From NCBI GenBank assembly GCA_031002005.1, contig JARYHS010011408.1, positions 224,109,473-224,173,472 of the forward strand: a stretch of DNA of 64,000 nt, in the 5' to 3' direction. Each line of letters opens with the position of its first letter. The first letter of the stretch is position 1. The stretch is from Vandiemenella viatica (Eukaryota > Arthropoda > Insecta > Orthoptera > Morabidae). Below the pieces are notes generated by a model. It was not told the origin of the DNA. It worked only from the letters and a program-made list of their open reading frames with translations, and did not search any database. Shown here in pieces: positions 21,401 to 32,379 of the stretch. Made by a program: the position numbers and the translations under genes.

Positions 21401-24145
21401 CCATTTGTTACCTTGAAATGATCCACATATAGCATATATCTCGGCTGTCAGCAAATAGAAAAGTATGTTTCTATTTTGCACATTTTTTAGATCTTTAGAA
21501 TGGTGTAATAAATTAAGATCAGACAAGAACGAAATCATTGTTTGCAGAATACATCAAGAGAAAGTGTATGCCTTTTTACTGTTAAACACTGGTACAGATG
21601 TTGTTAAAAATAATTTAATTATAAATTAATTATTTCACAATATTGTACTAGTTATATCTCCATTCATAAAATCTTTCTAAAATAATGCTAGCATCTTTTG
21701 TTAGTAACAATTTTTCAGCAAAACATAACAAGTAATGTAGCTCAAGCAGTAATGTTTATAAGATGTATCATTAGTTGATACCTTTTACAAAACAGCCCAA
21801 TCATTTATTAAATCTTATACTTTTAGACGATTCTGATAATAGTGATCAATTTTCCGACGTAGCTACGTACTTTTGCATTACACAAGATTTTACTTTATAT
21901 TCAGTGTCTGAGGTAAATTGTTCAACAGTAGCTCATTCCAGTCTCCTATGTCCCTTATCAACAAACCTAAACTGTCTTACTCCCTTCTCCATAGTCACCA
22001 CCATTCCACATATTACAACTAATCCTTCCAAGATTCATGCAACCACAAACTAAAATGTTTAATACAAAACATTAAATATACTTGAGACAATAATACATAC
22101 CTTAATTCAATATCTGGAACAAACAATATTTTCAATTTAAAAAATCCGGAAACAGTGCTGAGGCATAATTATCAAGGTAACAAGTTTGGAAAAATTTATA
22201 GCAATGTCATATTTACATCATAATCATATAAAATTACACTTAATTTGCAATATTCTAACTGTCAATGATACTAACATTGTAATATTTTGGTGAGGCCGGT
22301 GCTGTTGTATCACATGAGTCACTTAACAATAAGGTATATTAATATGTATTTTTTAAATAATGTTTACAAAAAAAGAAACTTTTGATGTTAATAAATGTTT
22401 TTTCATTTTATAGTTATATAGTTGCCAAATGTATCAAAGCAAACTTAAACCGAAGTATCTGAACGTATATGCCTGAAAAGATTACTTGAGCTATAGAGTA
22501 AACAAAGGTGCTGACTAGAAATGAATCATCACTTACCACAGATGATGGCAGGAAACTCTCATCCTGACCACATCTTGTAAGCTACTCAAAGAAACTTTAC
22601 ACCAAATAGTATTAATCTTCTCTGTATTTTTTAATCTGTGAATTCTTATCATAGGCTGTGGTAATTGATGATTATTTTGTCTGTAACCATTTTAAAATAA
22701 AAATATTTTAATATTCAAATTAATTAATTGTTTATTATTAGTATGTTAAGATTTCGGCAATTTGTAGTCAACTCCCTTAAAATAATTCTATAATCACAGT
22801 ACATGCATATCAGTTCTATGAATACTCTTCTTGAAAATATAATAATATTTAAGCAAATTTTTAGTAAAACAAGGAATAACGTAATGTTAAATAACTTTTT
22901 TATTAACATACATCAATAGCATTACATTTATAATATAATTACAACCCCTTGCAGATAATGGTCAATGTGGTTTAATCTGATACATTTCTTTTCAAAAGCA
23001 ATTTTTAGTAGCTTTCCATATGGAAAACAATGATACTTGTCTTAATTTCTAGAATAAATTTTATTTTTGACTCAAAATATTGGAGATAATTTTCATTAAG
23101 TTTAGAGAAACCATTGTAACATGTCAGAGAAATTTTTTAAAATTTTTCTTCCGTCTTCCTCTGCTTTATGTGTATGTTTTGTTGTGTTTTGTCCTGAAAT
23201 GATTTAGTGCATTTTGTTAATGTGATTTGTTAATACTAAAGCAAAGAAACTCCTAACATGTCATTAAACTGTGATGTAGAAGCATGTTATATGTGTTTGT
23301 TGTTATTAAGTTTTATATTTATATTTTCTAAAGTTGTAGAAATAATAAACAGAATGTAATTGTTGATCAATAGAAGTTTCCTTAATACCTGATTTTTTTT
23401 AATAACTCCTGTTAATTTCATAACTTATACATATCTGCCATACAACCCTTTCTATAATGAAATATCCCATTTCAGTGTATATCTTCATCTTGCCAAAACA
23501 TTTCCACTTCATTTAACAACAATTAGACAGCAGTGTTATTCATATTATGAAAGCAGTGTAAATGATTTTGACTGGAAAAATATTAGTCATATCAGGATGA
23601 GCAACATCATGAATAAAGAAATATACATACCAGTAAATCTTGTGAATGGCCAACACAGGTGCCTAGTAAGGGGTTTAAATATAACAATAAAAAGAAATAA
23701 TTGGCATACATTAGTGGAACAGTTTGATGTAACAGAAGAAAGTATACTGAAATGATAGTAAAACAAACCTTCTACAATTCTGAGATTTACTGCTATAAAA
23801 TAAAATGTCATGATACTAATATAAGCAGAATTATAAGATTTAATTAAATTTTTTCACTTAAAGTAAGAATTTATTTCAATCTCACTAATGAAATTACCTT
23901 ATAAAAGTTGAAGGCTGCGTCAAGTGAAAAACATATGATGAACATTAAAATACTCAATATTTCAGTTTTACACCTTATTCATGTTGTAGGGAACGAGTCA
24001 TGTAGTTCGAGAGATGAGCACATGCCAAAGTTTATCACATGACTGAGTGAGTTATCAATATGTCAGGAGAGACAGATATTATATGCATATGGTGGAAGAA
24101 TTATAATATGGCAAAAGGGTACAAAATGGCAATAAATTTGTAAAT
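18473..24145. other. 5.7 kb of AT-rich DNA with no gene seen
   Basis: Only short frames, A/T runs and AT-rich palindromes occur. I found no exon, SINE, LINE or TIR boundary that I can support. Old repeats too diverged to recognise by eye are likely. Confidence 0.4.
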
Positions 24146-24172
24146 AGTTAAATTTAATTTAATTTAATTTAA
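24146..24172 (-). repeat. (TTTAA)n tail of the CR1-like LINE
   Basis: Four to five AATTT units abut GCAATGGAGCACAG. On the - strand this is the simple-repeat 3' terminus of the adjacent LINE, and the same junction recurs at about 11740 and, in the other orientation, at about 40380. Confidence 0.8.
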
Positions 24173-24240
24173 TTGCAATGGAGCACAGCCTCCGGTGGCA
24201 ATTTCCCTACACACCCATCTTCCCCCTATCCTGCACCTAC

Positions 24241-27151
24241 CTACATTTGCCCTCTACAAATTTTATCTTTAAATTCTTTCAAAGTTCTCGGTAAATTATT
24301 CATCATTTCTCTTAGTAACTCGTTCCAATCCCTGACACCCTTACCTAAAAAAGAGAATCTTCCTACACCCTTGTGCCTGAAATCGAGTGCCACTTTGTGG
24401 TCATGGTCAACTTTTCCCTTCCATGCACTACTTTTCATACCTATTGCAATATCTTTCCATGCCTCATCACCAGTATATGCCCTGTACACTCCCATAACCC
24501 TCCTCATTCTCCTCCTGTCTTGCAATGAATCCCATTCCAGCTCCTTTATCATATCCATCACTAATTGCATTCTGCGATAATTTCCAGAAACAAATCTAGC
24601 AGCCCTTTTTTGCACCCTCTCCAACTCCTGTATTTGATTCGTAAAATGAGGGTCCCATACTACACTACCATATTCGAGCAATGGTCTGACCAAAGTTTTG
24701 TAACCCAATTCCTTGACTTCTCTGGTACATCCCCTCATCACTCTCTCCAACAAGTGCAGAACTTTGAAACCTTTTCCTACCACCTGTCCTATGTGTCCTG
24801 CCCAGTTAAGTTTGTTATCAAAAGTAATTTCAAGATATTTACATTTCAAGTCTTCAGCAAGCAATTCTTTCCCAACCTTATATTCATAATTAACCTTTTG
24901 TTTTTTATTTGTGTATCTAATAAGCTGACTCTTCTTTGCATTTATCTTCATTCCATGTTTACCAACCCAATTAGATATCCTGTCCAGATCACCCTGCAAC
25001 TGTTTACAATCCTCTATCGTTTTGATTCTTTTATACAGCATTATGTCATCTGCAAACAATCTAATTTCAGATAGTAAACAATCAACACAATTATTCATCA
25101 GAATAATGAATAGCAATGGTCCCAATACGCTACCCTGTGACACACCCATTTTTACTTCAACTTCTTTTGATACTACATTTCCTACCCTAACTTTCTGTTT
25201 TCTACCTTTTAAAAATTCTTCTACTCAGCAAATGACTTTCTTATCCGCTCCAATGGTTTTTACCTTATTTACTACCATTTTATGGATTACTCTGTCAAAC
25301 GCCTTAGACAAATCTAGTGCTACACTATCAATTTGGCCTCCCTTGTCCATTTCATCTGAAATATCTTGCATATATCCCACCAACTGAGATTCGCATGAAT
25401 ATCCTTGCCTGAAACCATGTTGCCTGCTTGAAAACCACTTACGTTCCTCACATATATTTCTGATGTGGTTGCATATCAATCTTTCCATTAATTTACCTAC
25501 CACTGATGTCAAACTGATTGGCCTGTAATTCTCAACTCTATTTCTCACCCCTCCCTTATGTACCGGTACTACTATTGCACTTTTCCAGTCCTGTGGTAAG
25601 CAGCAAGTGTCTAGACTCAATTTAAATAATATTTCAAGATAAGGTACAATGTCACATCCGGCTATCTTTAAGATATCTGTAGTAATATTATCTTCACCAG
25701 CCCCTTTATTTTTTTTATTTTTTTTCAGCTTTCTTATTTCCTTCATGATTTCCTCAGGATGGATATCAAATTTTTTACTATCGTCATTTCTAATTGTGTT
25801 GTTAAGCTCGTTCTCCGAATTAGACCCTCCTGTTTCTGATTCATTGTCCCTAATGCTTTCACTGAACCAGTTACTTAAAATCTCTGCCTTTTTCAAATCG
25901 TCAGTAACTTCTTCTCCATCCTTATCTATAAGTGTCTCTACACCCTCCCTTCCCCTCAGTTTCCTGATATAGCCATAGAAATTTCTAGATGCATCAGTCA
26001 ATGGTCCTCCTGCACTGACAATACTCTTCATAAACCCATCTTTAGCCATTTTCTTTGATGTTATTAAGTCCTTGTTTAGTTGTTTTAAATATTCCCTACT
26101 ACCCTGCTGTCTCTTAACTCTGTTATGTTCTTTTCTTACCAACCTCTTTAACCTCCTCACTTCCCTATTATAGTACATAGATTCTCTACTTCTCTTTATT
26201 TTCTGCTTTGGAATAAATTTTTCTTCCCCCTTTCTTATTATCTCCTTGAACTCTTCCCACCTTGACTCTACTGTACCTGAGCCTTCCTTCCATTTGCTGG
26301 ATTGTTCTCTGAAATATCTCCTCAAATTTGAAACCTGTGCCTTTTTATAATTGTACCTATTTCCCCCTTCAATTTTGGCTGCTGGTTTACTGAATCCTCT
26401 AATATCTATCAGAACTGCTTCATGATCACTTATTCCTTCAGTTACTTGATACCTCAAAAGGTTTTCATCGGGCTTAATTAGAAATATATCCAAAATATTT
26501 TTGTCCCCTAGTGTTTTGCTCAACCACTTGTGTAAATCCTCCTTCCCTTATTAAGATATTTGCAAATCTTTGTTCCCTTGTGTTATTTATCTTATTCCCT
26601 TCCCAGTTTACACCTGGTAAATTTAAATCCCAGCCGATGATGATCATTCTATTCTCACCTCTGAAATCTGAGTATGAATTTAATTTCTCCCCAAGAGCCT
26701 CATCCTATTCTGTCATTCTTCCGCTGCGGTAAACAGCCAACACTCTGAATTTTTCTTTTTTATTAACCCTGAAATCTACCCCAAGTAACTCATGGTCTTG
26801 ATCTATGAACGCCAGTGAACTGTGGTAGTTTTTGCTAACTATTATGAAGACTCCTCCACCAATTGCTCCTCTATCTCTGCAGTACACTCTGTAACCATCA
26901 GGAAAAACCTCACTGTCTAGTACTTCTTCTTTTAATCAACTCTCTACCCCAATTATTACTTGTGGTTCGTGCATCTCTATTAAGTTTGCAAATTCGATTA
27001 CTTTGTTCATTATACTTCTACAATTTACCATTAACACCCTTACTACTGGCTTTACATTTTCAGAATTTATCTCCTCTTTCCCACTTTTACCGCAGTTAGT
27101 TATTGTTTCAGCCATTTCATCTATTTCTTTAATATCTGTGACTTTCCCCAT
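24241..27151 (-). pseudogene. CR1-like ORF2: endonuclease and reverse transcriptase, inactivated
   Basis: The endonuclease starts near 27060 (VLMVNCRSIMNKVIEFAN), continues with GAIGGGVFIIVSKNY and, after a frame slip near 26515, ILDIFLIKPDENL...SDHEAVLID. The RT region has VENYRPISLTSVVGKLMER, RQHGFRQGYSCESQL, SVALDLSKAFDRV, GVSQGSVLGPLLF and the catalytic FADDIMLY. The C-terminus has LVRPLLEYGSVVWDPHF and ends RTLKEFKDKICRGQM. From 26523 to 24241 the only break is TGA at 25225-25227, where related copies would have Trp (KVIC-stop-VEEF). The stop leaves 432 codons upstream and more than 302 downstream. Two or more frame changes disrupt the endonuclease. The enzyme would nick target DNA and prime reverse transcription of LINE RNA. 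Confidence 0.85.
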
Positions 27152-27210
27152 TGCGAATCTGCAATCAGTATCACTTTGATAATCTATTTCTGTCCCTTCA
27201 CCAGCAGCCC

Positions 27211-27790
27211 CTAACCTAAAAAAGGCACAGTCCTGACCCCATCATCACTGGAAACGGGCTCCCTCACTGCTTTAGCTAACAACTCCAACAGTACTCCCTT
27301 CCCCCTTCTATTTAGGTGTAGGCCATGCCTAGTGAAACCCCACCTACCAATGGTGTTCACAGGCACAACCCCCCAACACAGAACTAATGCCTTTCCCAAG
27401 TAGCACTTCCATTTCCACATTAACCCGCCTCACAGCATAGTTCAATTGTGGCCGGTCATGGCGACTTAAGACCTGCATGAGCTCCACCCTGGTATGCTGT
27501 GCCTCCTTCACCACCTTCCTCAGGTCACTCTCTATACTATAACTTGCGTTTCTATCAATACTATTTCCCGCACCTCCACTATCACTACTCTATCACCCTT
27601 AGTGAAACTCCTACAAAGGGAACCTATATCCTCTATTACCTGGCCTAATGTTGCACTAGGTTTGAAAATACTTGTGACCTGATATCCTGTACCTAACTGA
27701 TCCTGCAGAAGAGGGCCTACACCTCTCCCATGGCTACTACCTAGCAGCAGAACCCTTTTTTTCCTATTCTGCCCTGCACGCCCTTATTCC
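27211..27790 (-). pseudogene. CR1-like ORF1 with SGNH-esterase-like domain, frameshifted
   Basis: On the - strand, one frame gives RVLLLGSSHGRGVGPLLQ, then GTGYQVTSIFKPSATLGQ. After a one-base slip near 27570 it gives GGAGNSIDRN, and after another near 27410, FTRHGLHLNRRGKGVL. GSSHGRG (nucleophile Ser), GGxGNS and the late HGLHLN (catalytic His) are block I, III and V-like signatures of SGNH hydrolases, a domain known in ORF1 of CR1-type LINEs. At least two frameshifts inactivate it. Confidence 0.75.
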
Positions 27791-27889
27791 TAAAGGTCTG
27801 CTGCATCTTACCTACTCCTACTCCTACATCTACATGAGGCTCTTCTCCTCCTGACTCTGGCAACAGGTCAAACCTATTTTTTCCCACAA

Positions 27890-28420
27890 TTACTGAAGTG
27901 TCTGGCTGATGGCAATGATAATACTAATGGGTCAAGAAATGGAATTTTATTGGTGGTTGAGCCCAAGTGGGTGTCTGATATTCAGGATATTTTGGTATGC
28001 AAGTTCTGAAATAGTGACAGTTTTGAGGAAAACTCTGATTGCTCATGGTGAAACAGTCATTAAGGTTGTTAGAATTGTGGTAGTTAGCATATTCTGGTAT
28101 TGGAAGGTATAAATTGCGGGTGTAGACTGTTTGCTGTGGCCATTCATTCTGATCGACAGTTGTTGTGTAGTCAGACCTATATAGGAACTAGTGCAGTGGC
28201 GGAAAGTTAGCTGGTATATAATATATGTTGTAGAGCATGTGGCATGTCCATTGATGCAGAAGGTTTCCTCTGTAGTAGGGTAGCAATATGTTGTAATGGG
28301 AGGATGCATGCTAGAGGTTTTGCAGCAAGGTCTATTGCAAGGAAAAGATCCATATGGTGTTTTTGGAGAGTCTGATGGAGGGTATTTGTGAACCAAGATG
28401 TTTTTGAGATTACCACTAAT
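27890..28420 (-). pseudogene. Penelope-like element fragment, GIY-YIG endonuclease region
   Basis: The - strand frame reads CNRPCCKTSSMHPPI, then TYIIYQLTFRHCTSSYIGLT, then TQQLSIRMNGH. The order 'NRPC--C ... IYL--C--C---YIG-T-Q-L--R---H' is the linker and GIY-YIG endonuclease domain found at the C-terminus of Penelope-like retroelements. The reverse transcriptase is absent, so only the 3' part survives. It lies immediately upstream of the CR1-like element on the same strand but is unrelated to it. Confidence 0.65.
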
Positions 28421-29206
28421 ATAAGAAGGCTACAGTGCTTTGCTTCAAAGGTACATCACAAGGTATTGAAATTTAGGTTATCTACCTTCTCCAAATATCT
28501 TACAGGTCTGCTTATTAGAGCAGTACCAAACCATTTTCATAATATAGCACCCATTAATTTGTGATATATTTTAGACTATTCCCTGTTACATTATTATTGC
28601 CATGTTCCATTAGTGATACACAAAGACAATATTCCAGTTGTTTTAAATAATAGGGAAAATATCGAGATTTTTGCTATTGCCATGTTTCTTTTAATTAAAG
28701 ACCTACCCACACGAATTCTCAACTTCATAGAAAATGATACTCTGAAGAAAATAGACTGAAGACTCAGGGCCACTAATTTATTTCTTAATGTGAAAAAAAA
28801 TTCATTTATCTAAAAAATTAAGAAAATAATATGAATAATTTCATAATTTGGGGAGTAATGAATGCAATAATTATACTTAATCCATGTTGGAATACCTGAC
28901 AAGTTTGTAAGACTTTAAAGATGCAAAACAAGCATTCATAATAATGTATAAACTATGTCTGTGATCATGCAGATTTTTTTTAAAAGGCTTACTTACAGTT
29001 ACTATTCTATCACATCTTTTGTGACAGATAATCCTGATAACTTACATCTCAATGTTGGCATACCATACAATCCCAGAAGGAAAAAATATACATCTAAAAA
29101 AAATTCAGATTGAGATTTGCAACAAATTGTTATAGGGTTATGTGTTTAAAATATTTGATTATGCTTTAAAGTGAGGGATTTGTTTAGTAATAACTATAAA
29201 AATAAT
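28421..29206. other. No gene seen
   Basis: AT-rich sequence without supportable features. Confidence 0.3.
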
Positions 29207-29410
29207 TTAGTCCACAACCTGAAGGTTGGTTGGATCCTCCAGAAGGAAGCATACTAATCCAGTTTGTCAGGGGTAGGACAACTTAACCTGACCTCCCTTA
29301 TTTGAACAAAGCACAGCCTGTAAAAATTTATTCCGCAATGGAATTCAAACCCAAGACATTGAAGGTATTAGGCAAGCACCTCAACCACAGGGCTATCAGA
29401 CAATCAATAT
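29207..29410 (-). repeat. tRNA-derived SINE, second family, copy 1
   Basis: The - strand copy has a tRNA-like head (GTGGTTGAGGTGCTTGCC ... GGGTTTGAATTCC, A- and B-box-like) and ends with GGTTGTGGACTAAAT. The same ordered blocks recur at 30232-30450 (ATTTAGTCCACAA, TTGGTTGGATC, AAGCATACTAA), so this is a dispersed family different from the SINE at 14660. Confidence 0.6.
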
Positions 29411-29719
29411 TTCTCAATAAATATCATTAATTCATTTTCTGTTTCTTACACAATGCATTATGCAACTGAATCTTGATCTGTACATATTTTCAGTTCATTC
29501 AGAAGATAAACAGTTAGAATCATCTGATCAATAACAGCTCTGTGCACCTTAATGGCCTAATTTCTTACTGGCTGTACAATCCACCTATGTGATATCCATC
29601 CAACCCAACCAAAAATCCTAGAGAATAGAGGGTACCTACTGTTTCATGTCAAATCAGAACCCCAGAAATGTTCTAGCATGTTTCATTAATACAAAGTAAG
29701 CTTTGATAGAAATGAACGA

Positions 29720-29812
29720 AGACAAGCATTTCCAAAATCCCAATCAACACTGGGATTCGAACCAGTAACTTTTCAGTTGCCTGAGCATCACCAAGCCTAC
29801 TAACTCTTCAAT
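29720..29812 (-). repeat. tRNA-like SINE head
   Basis: On the - strand GTTACTGGTTCGAATCCCAG is a strong B box with an A-box-like GGTGATGCTCAGGC 5' of it. No closed acceptor stem is visible, so it is a SINE head and not a tRNA gene. Confidence 0.4.
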
Positions 29813-29935
29813 TGTTGCTTCCCATTGTGGTAAACATGGCCATGGCTGAATTCCTTCCCATTCCTTGCGCCAAGTCCTTTCCCGCCTCTAAAGACCTCAA
29901 TGCCAATGAAGCACAACGCCATAAGCAAAAAAGAA
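29813..29935 (+). repeat. SINE tail fragment (first family)
   Basis: ACATGGCCATGGCTGAATTCC and CCTCTAAAGACCTCAATGCC match the 3' half of the SINE at 50771-51019. The 5' half is missing or replaced by the tRNA-like head on the opposite strand. Confidence 0.55.
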
Positions 29936-30231
29936 AATGTATCTTCATATTTTGAGGTTGAATTGTTAACAGGACTTTGCACTGCATCCTAGACATACTT
30001 GATCATGGACAGATGAATTCAGAGCAGATCATGTACTAACGTGTGTGTGAGATTTGAATATAGCATTTTTCTGATAAGAAATTTCACCAACAAGGAGTTC
30101 ACAAAAGATACATGAATTGGTTGCACAGCTTCCTCAACTTACTGGATAGATGTTCAGATTTTGCAATGGATATCAAAGGTGATTTTTAGGTTATTATATC
30201 ATAGCACTAAACTGTTCTGTAAATTTTGAAA

Positions 30232-30450
30232 ATTTAGTCCACAAGCCAAAGTTTGGTTGGATCTCCCTGAGGTAAGCATACTAAGCCAGAGTTCAGGGCT
30301 CCAGTTTAATGTGTGTTCTGGCTTAGTTCATATAAACAAAGAAAATCAAATAAAAATTTCTGGCCATTCTGGTATTTGAATACAAAGCTCTGAATTTTGA
30401 TGGCAATCTACTTATCCACTCACAAGCCAGACTATTCAAAAGTTGGAAGT
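30232..30450 (-). repeat. tRNA-derived SINE, second family, copy 2
   Basis: Begins ATTTAGTCCACAAGCC and continues TTTGGTTGGATCTCC and AAGCATACTAAGCCAG, the same blocks as at 29207-29410. It is more diverged towards the tRNA-like end. Confidence 0.55.
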
Positions 30451-30836
30451 ATACAGAATTGAACTCCAACCATCCATGTAAAAAGTAACTGCAAACACAT
30501 AAGCAATCTGTGGACTTTGCTGTGGGCCCAGAGTATCTCACACATATTTTCTGATTATCTCTGACACCATAAAATTTGTAGCTTCCTAACTGGTTCCATT
30601 ATTTCCTTGCACGACACCATTCTAATACTCATTAATAGTGGTACACAGTGAAGTTATCATAATGGCTTGTGTGATATATATGTTATGCAGTGCTCTGGCA
30701 ATGGTGCAGCAATATACAAGACAAATCATTTTTGCTATCATTGTTCACTGACTGAGTAAACTTGAAATAGTATTAATTTAGTCAGATACTAGTATATTTC
30801 TCTCGGGCTTCCAGCCGTGTTAAGATGTTACATTTG

Positions 30837-30877
30837 TGGGACGTTTCGAAGGCATCCTTCTCTGCCTTCATTCTCAA
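30837..30877 (-). ncRNA. Hammerhead-like motif, left arm (degenerate)
   Basis: On the - strand TTGAGAATGAAGGC, a 10-base loop and GCCTTCGAAAC recall the CUGA(N)GA-stem II-GAAA core of hammerhead ribozymes reported from Penelope terminal repeats. The first core box is not canonical, so self-cleavage is doubtful. Confidence 0.3.
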
Positions 30878-30961
30878 ACAAATGTCAATGATTAACTGTT
30901 TGTTTATTCAGCCACTGCCATGGAAACGGTGGAAGACAAAAACCAACACAACTCGATTACG

Positions 30962-31606
30962 TCATCCAATCTTCTGCTCGTTACCGACACAAAACTGTTT
31001 CAGAATTTTAATAGCCGGATTCCAGGCCGCATTGAGTTGATTACCAGTGTCCCTGTTGACTAATAAATCAGTTGATCTTATTTCTACAGCTTCTGTAATA
31101 ACACTGGCCCAAAAATCTTTGACCCGGGCTAAAACTGTTGTTTTTTCAAATTCAAATGTGTGACCCTCTTGCACACTATGTTCGGCCACCGCAGATTTCT
31201 CTTCTCGCCCAAGACGAACATTTCTGGCGTGCTCAACACATCGCTGTGTCTGTCTGATGTAACCGCGGCCACATTCACAAGGTATATAATATACACCAGG
31301 GGTTCGTAAACCTAGGTCATCTTTAACTCTGCCAACCAACTTTCTAATTTTAGTGGGTGGTCTATAAATTGTCTTGATTCCATGTTGTGATAACAGCCTA
31401 CCTATTTTGAAACTTAGGGCACCCACAAACGGCAGAAACGCAAGGCCCTTGGTATCAATCTGATCTCTCCGTCGATTTTCCTTCTGTTTAAACGGGTGAG
31501 TAATCTGTCCCTGATTATAACAATTATTTAAAAATGTTTTCCAGAGATAGTCCAATTCACCAGCCAGACTATGTTTGTCACAAATCCTTTGTGCTCTGTG
31601 TACCAA
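30962..31606 (-). pseudogene. Penelope-like C-terminal domain with GIY-YIG endonuclease (left arm)
   Basis: An open frame of 214 codons encodes the segment after the reverse transcriptase core: FLPFVGALSFKIGRLLSQHG (the 'PYV-G-S--I-R-L' region), then GVYYIPCECGRGYIRQTQRC with the Gly-Ile/Val-Tyr and Tyr-Ile pair, VEHARNVRLGREEKSAVAEH and KDFWASVITEAVEIR. The frame is unbroken over this stretch, so the insertion may be fairly young, but the RT domain is cut off at the junction at 31606. GYIRQT would be GYIGQT in typical members, which may damage the active site. Confidence 0.75.
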
Positions 31607-31990
31607 GGTTTATGAACCCCTGGTGTATATTATATACTTTGTGAATGTGGCCGCGGTTACATCGGACAGACGCAGCGATGCATTGTGCAGCGATGTGTTG
31701 AGCACGCCAGAAATGTTCATCTTGGGCAAGAAGAGAAATCTGCGGTGGCCAAACATAGTGTGAGAGAGGGTCACACATTTGAATTTGAAAAAACAACAAT
31801 TTTAGCCAAGGTCAAAAATTTTTGAGCCAGTGTTATTACAGAAGCTGTAGAAATAAGATCAACTGATTTATTAGTCAACAGGGACAATGGTTATCAACTC
31901 AGTGCGGCCTGGAACCCAGCTATTAAAATTCTGAAACAGTTTCGCGTCGGTAATGAGCAGAATATTGGATGACGTAATCAAGTTGTGTTG
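31607..31990 (+). pseudogene. Penelope-like GIY-YIG domain, inverted partner (right arm)
   Basis: The + strand reads PGVYYILCECGRGYIGQTQRC with the expected Gly-Tyr-Ile-Gly-Gln. A small internal duplication (CAGCGATGCATTGTGCAGCGATG) then shifts the frame, and HVHLGQEEKSAVAKHSVREG and a stop follow in KVKNF-stop. It is the mirror of the left arm but more damaged in the coding part. Confidence 0.7.
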
Positions 31991-32055
31991 GTTTTTGACC
32001 TGCACTGTTTCCGTGGCAGCGGCTGATTAAACAAACAGTTAATCATTGACATTTG

Positions 32056-32096
32056 GTTGAGAATGAAGGCAGTGAAGGATGCCTTCGAAACATCCC
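32056..32096 (+). ncRNA. Hammerhead-like motif, right arm (degenerate)
   Basis: TTGAGAATGAAGGC with GCCTTCGAAACATCC mirrors the left-arm motif. GAAGGC (32065-32070) pairs with GCCTTC (32081-32086). The first core box again deviates from CUGAUGA. Confidence 0.3.
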
Positions 32097-32379
32097 ACAA
32101 ATGTAACATCTTAACACGGCTGGAAGCCCGAGAGAAATTTATTAATATACAACGCCGTGAAAAATTACAATCTTAGTCAGATACTATCAGACTAATCTTG
32201 CTATGTATTAGCTTACAATAACAAATGATGTTAACACCAGAACAATGATCTAAGCATTATGTTAAATTCACTTCATGACAACAAAACAGTGGAGCACACA
32301 GAATGGGAGGTAGAACAAAATGAAACTTATGGGTTGAGAGGTTATGTGATGTTATTTCAGTATTTACAAAAAAAATCAA

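Larger units (their letters stand above)
24173..27840 (-). mobile_element. CR1-like LINE, long copy with ORF1 and ORF2
   Basis: Reading from about 27840 down to 24173 the order is ORF1 with an SGNH-hydrolase-like domain, an AP-type endonuclease, a reverse transcriptase and a simple-repeat tail. This is the layout of CR1/L2-group non-LTR elements. It is the longest of at least ten copies of this family in the window and serves as the reference for the others. Flanking target duplications are not evident, as is usual for CR1. Confidence 0.85.
30792..32172. mobile_element. Penelope-like insertion: head-to-head inverted arms inside one 14-bp target duplication
   Basis: TTAGTCAGATACTA lies at 30778-30791 and again at 32173-32186, so the whole 1381-bp unit behaves as one insertion. 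The left arm is a Penelope-like 3' region on the - strand (from about 31606 outward to 30792). The right arm is the same 3' region on the + strand (31607 outward to 32172). The arms are inverted copies over about 520 bases, both ending in GGCTGGAAGCCCGAGAGAAA-type sequence. The left arm reaches further into the coding region. Penelope-like elements are known for partial and inverted copies, but a symmetric pair is striking. Confidence 0.85.

Noticed and set aside
24173..25972. Several + strand frames of 107-169 codons
   Set aside because: They are antisense to the CR1-like reverse transcriptase; the motifs are all on the - strand.
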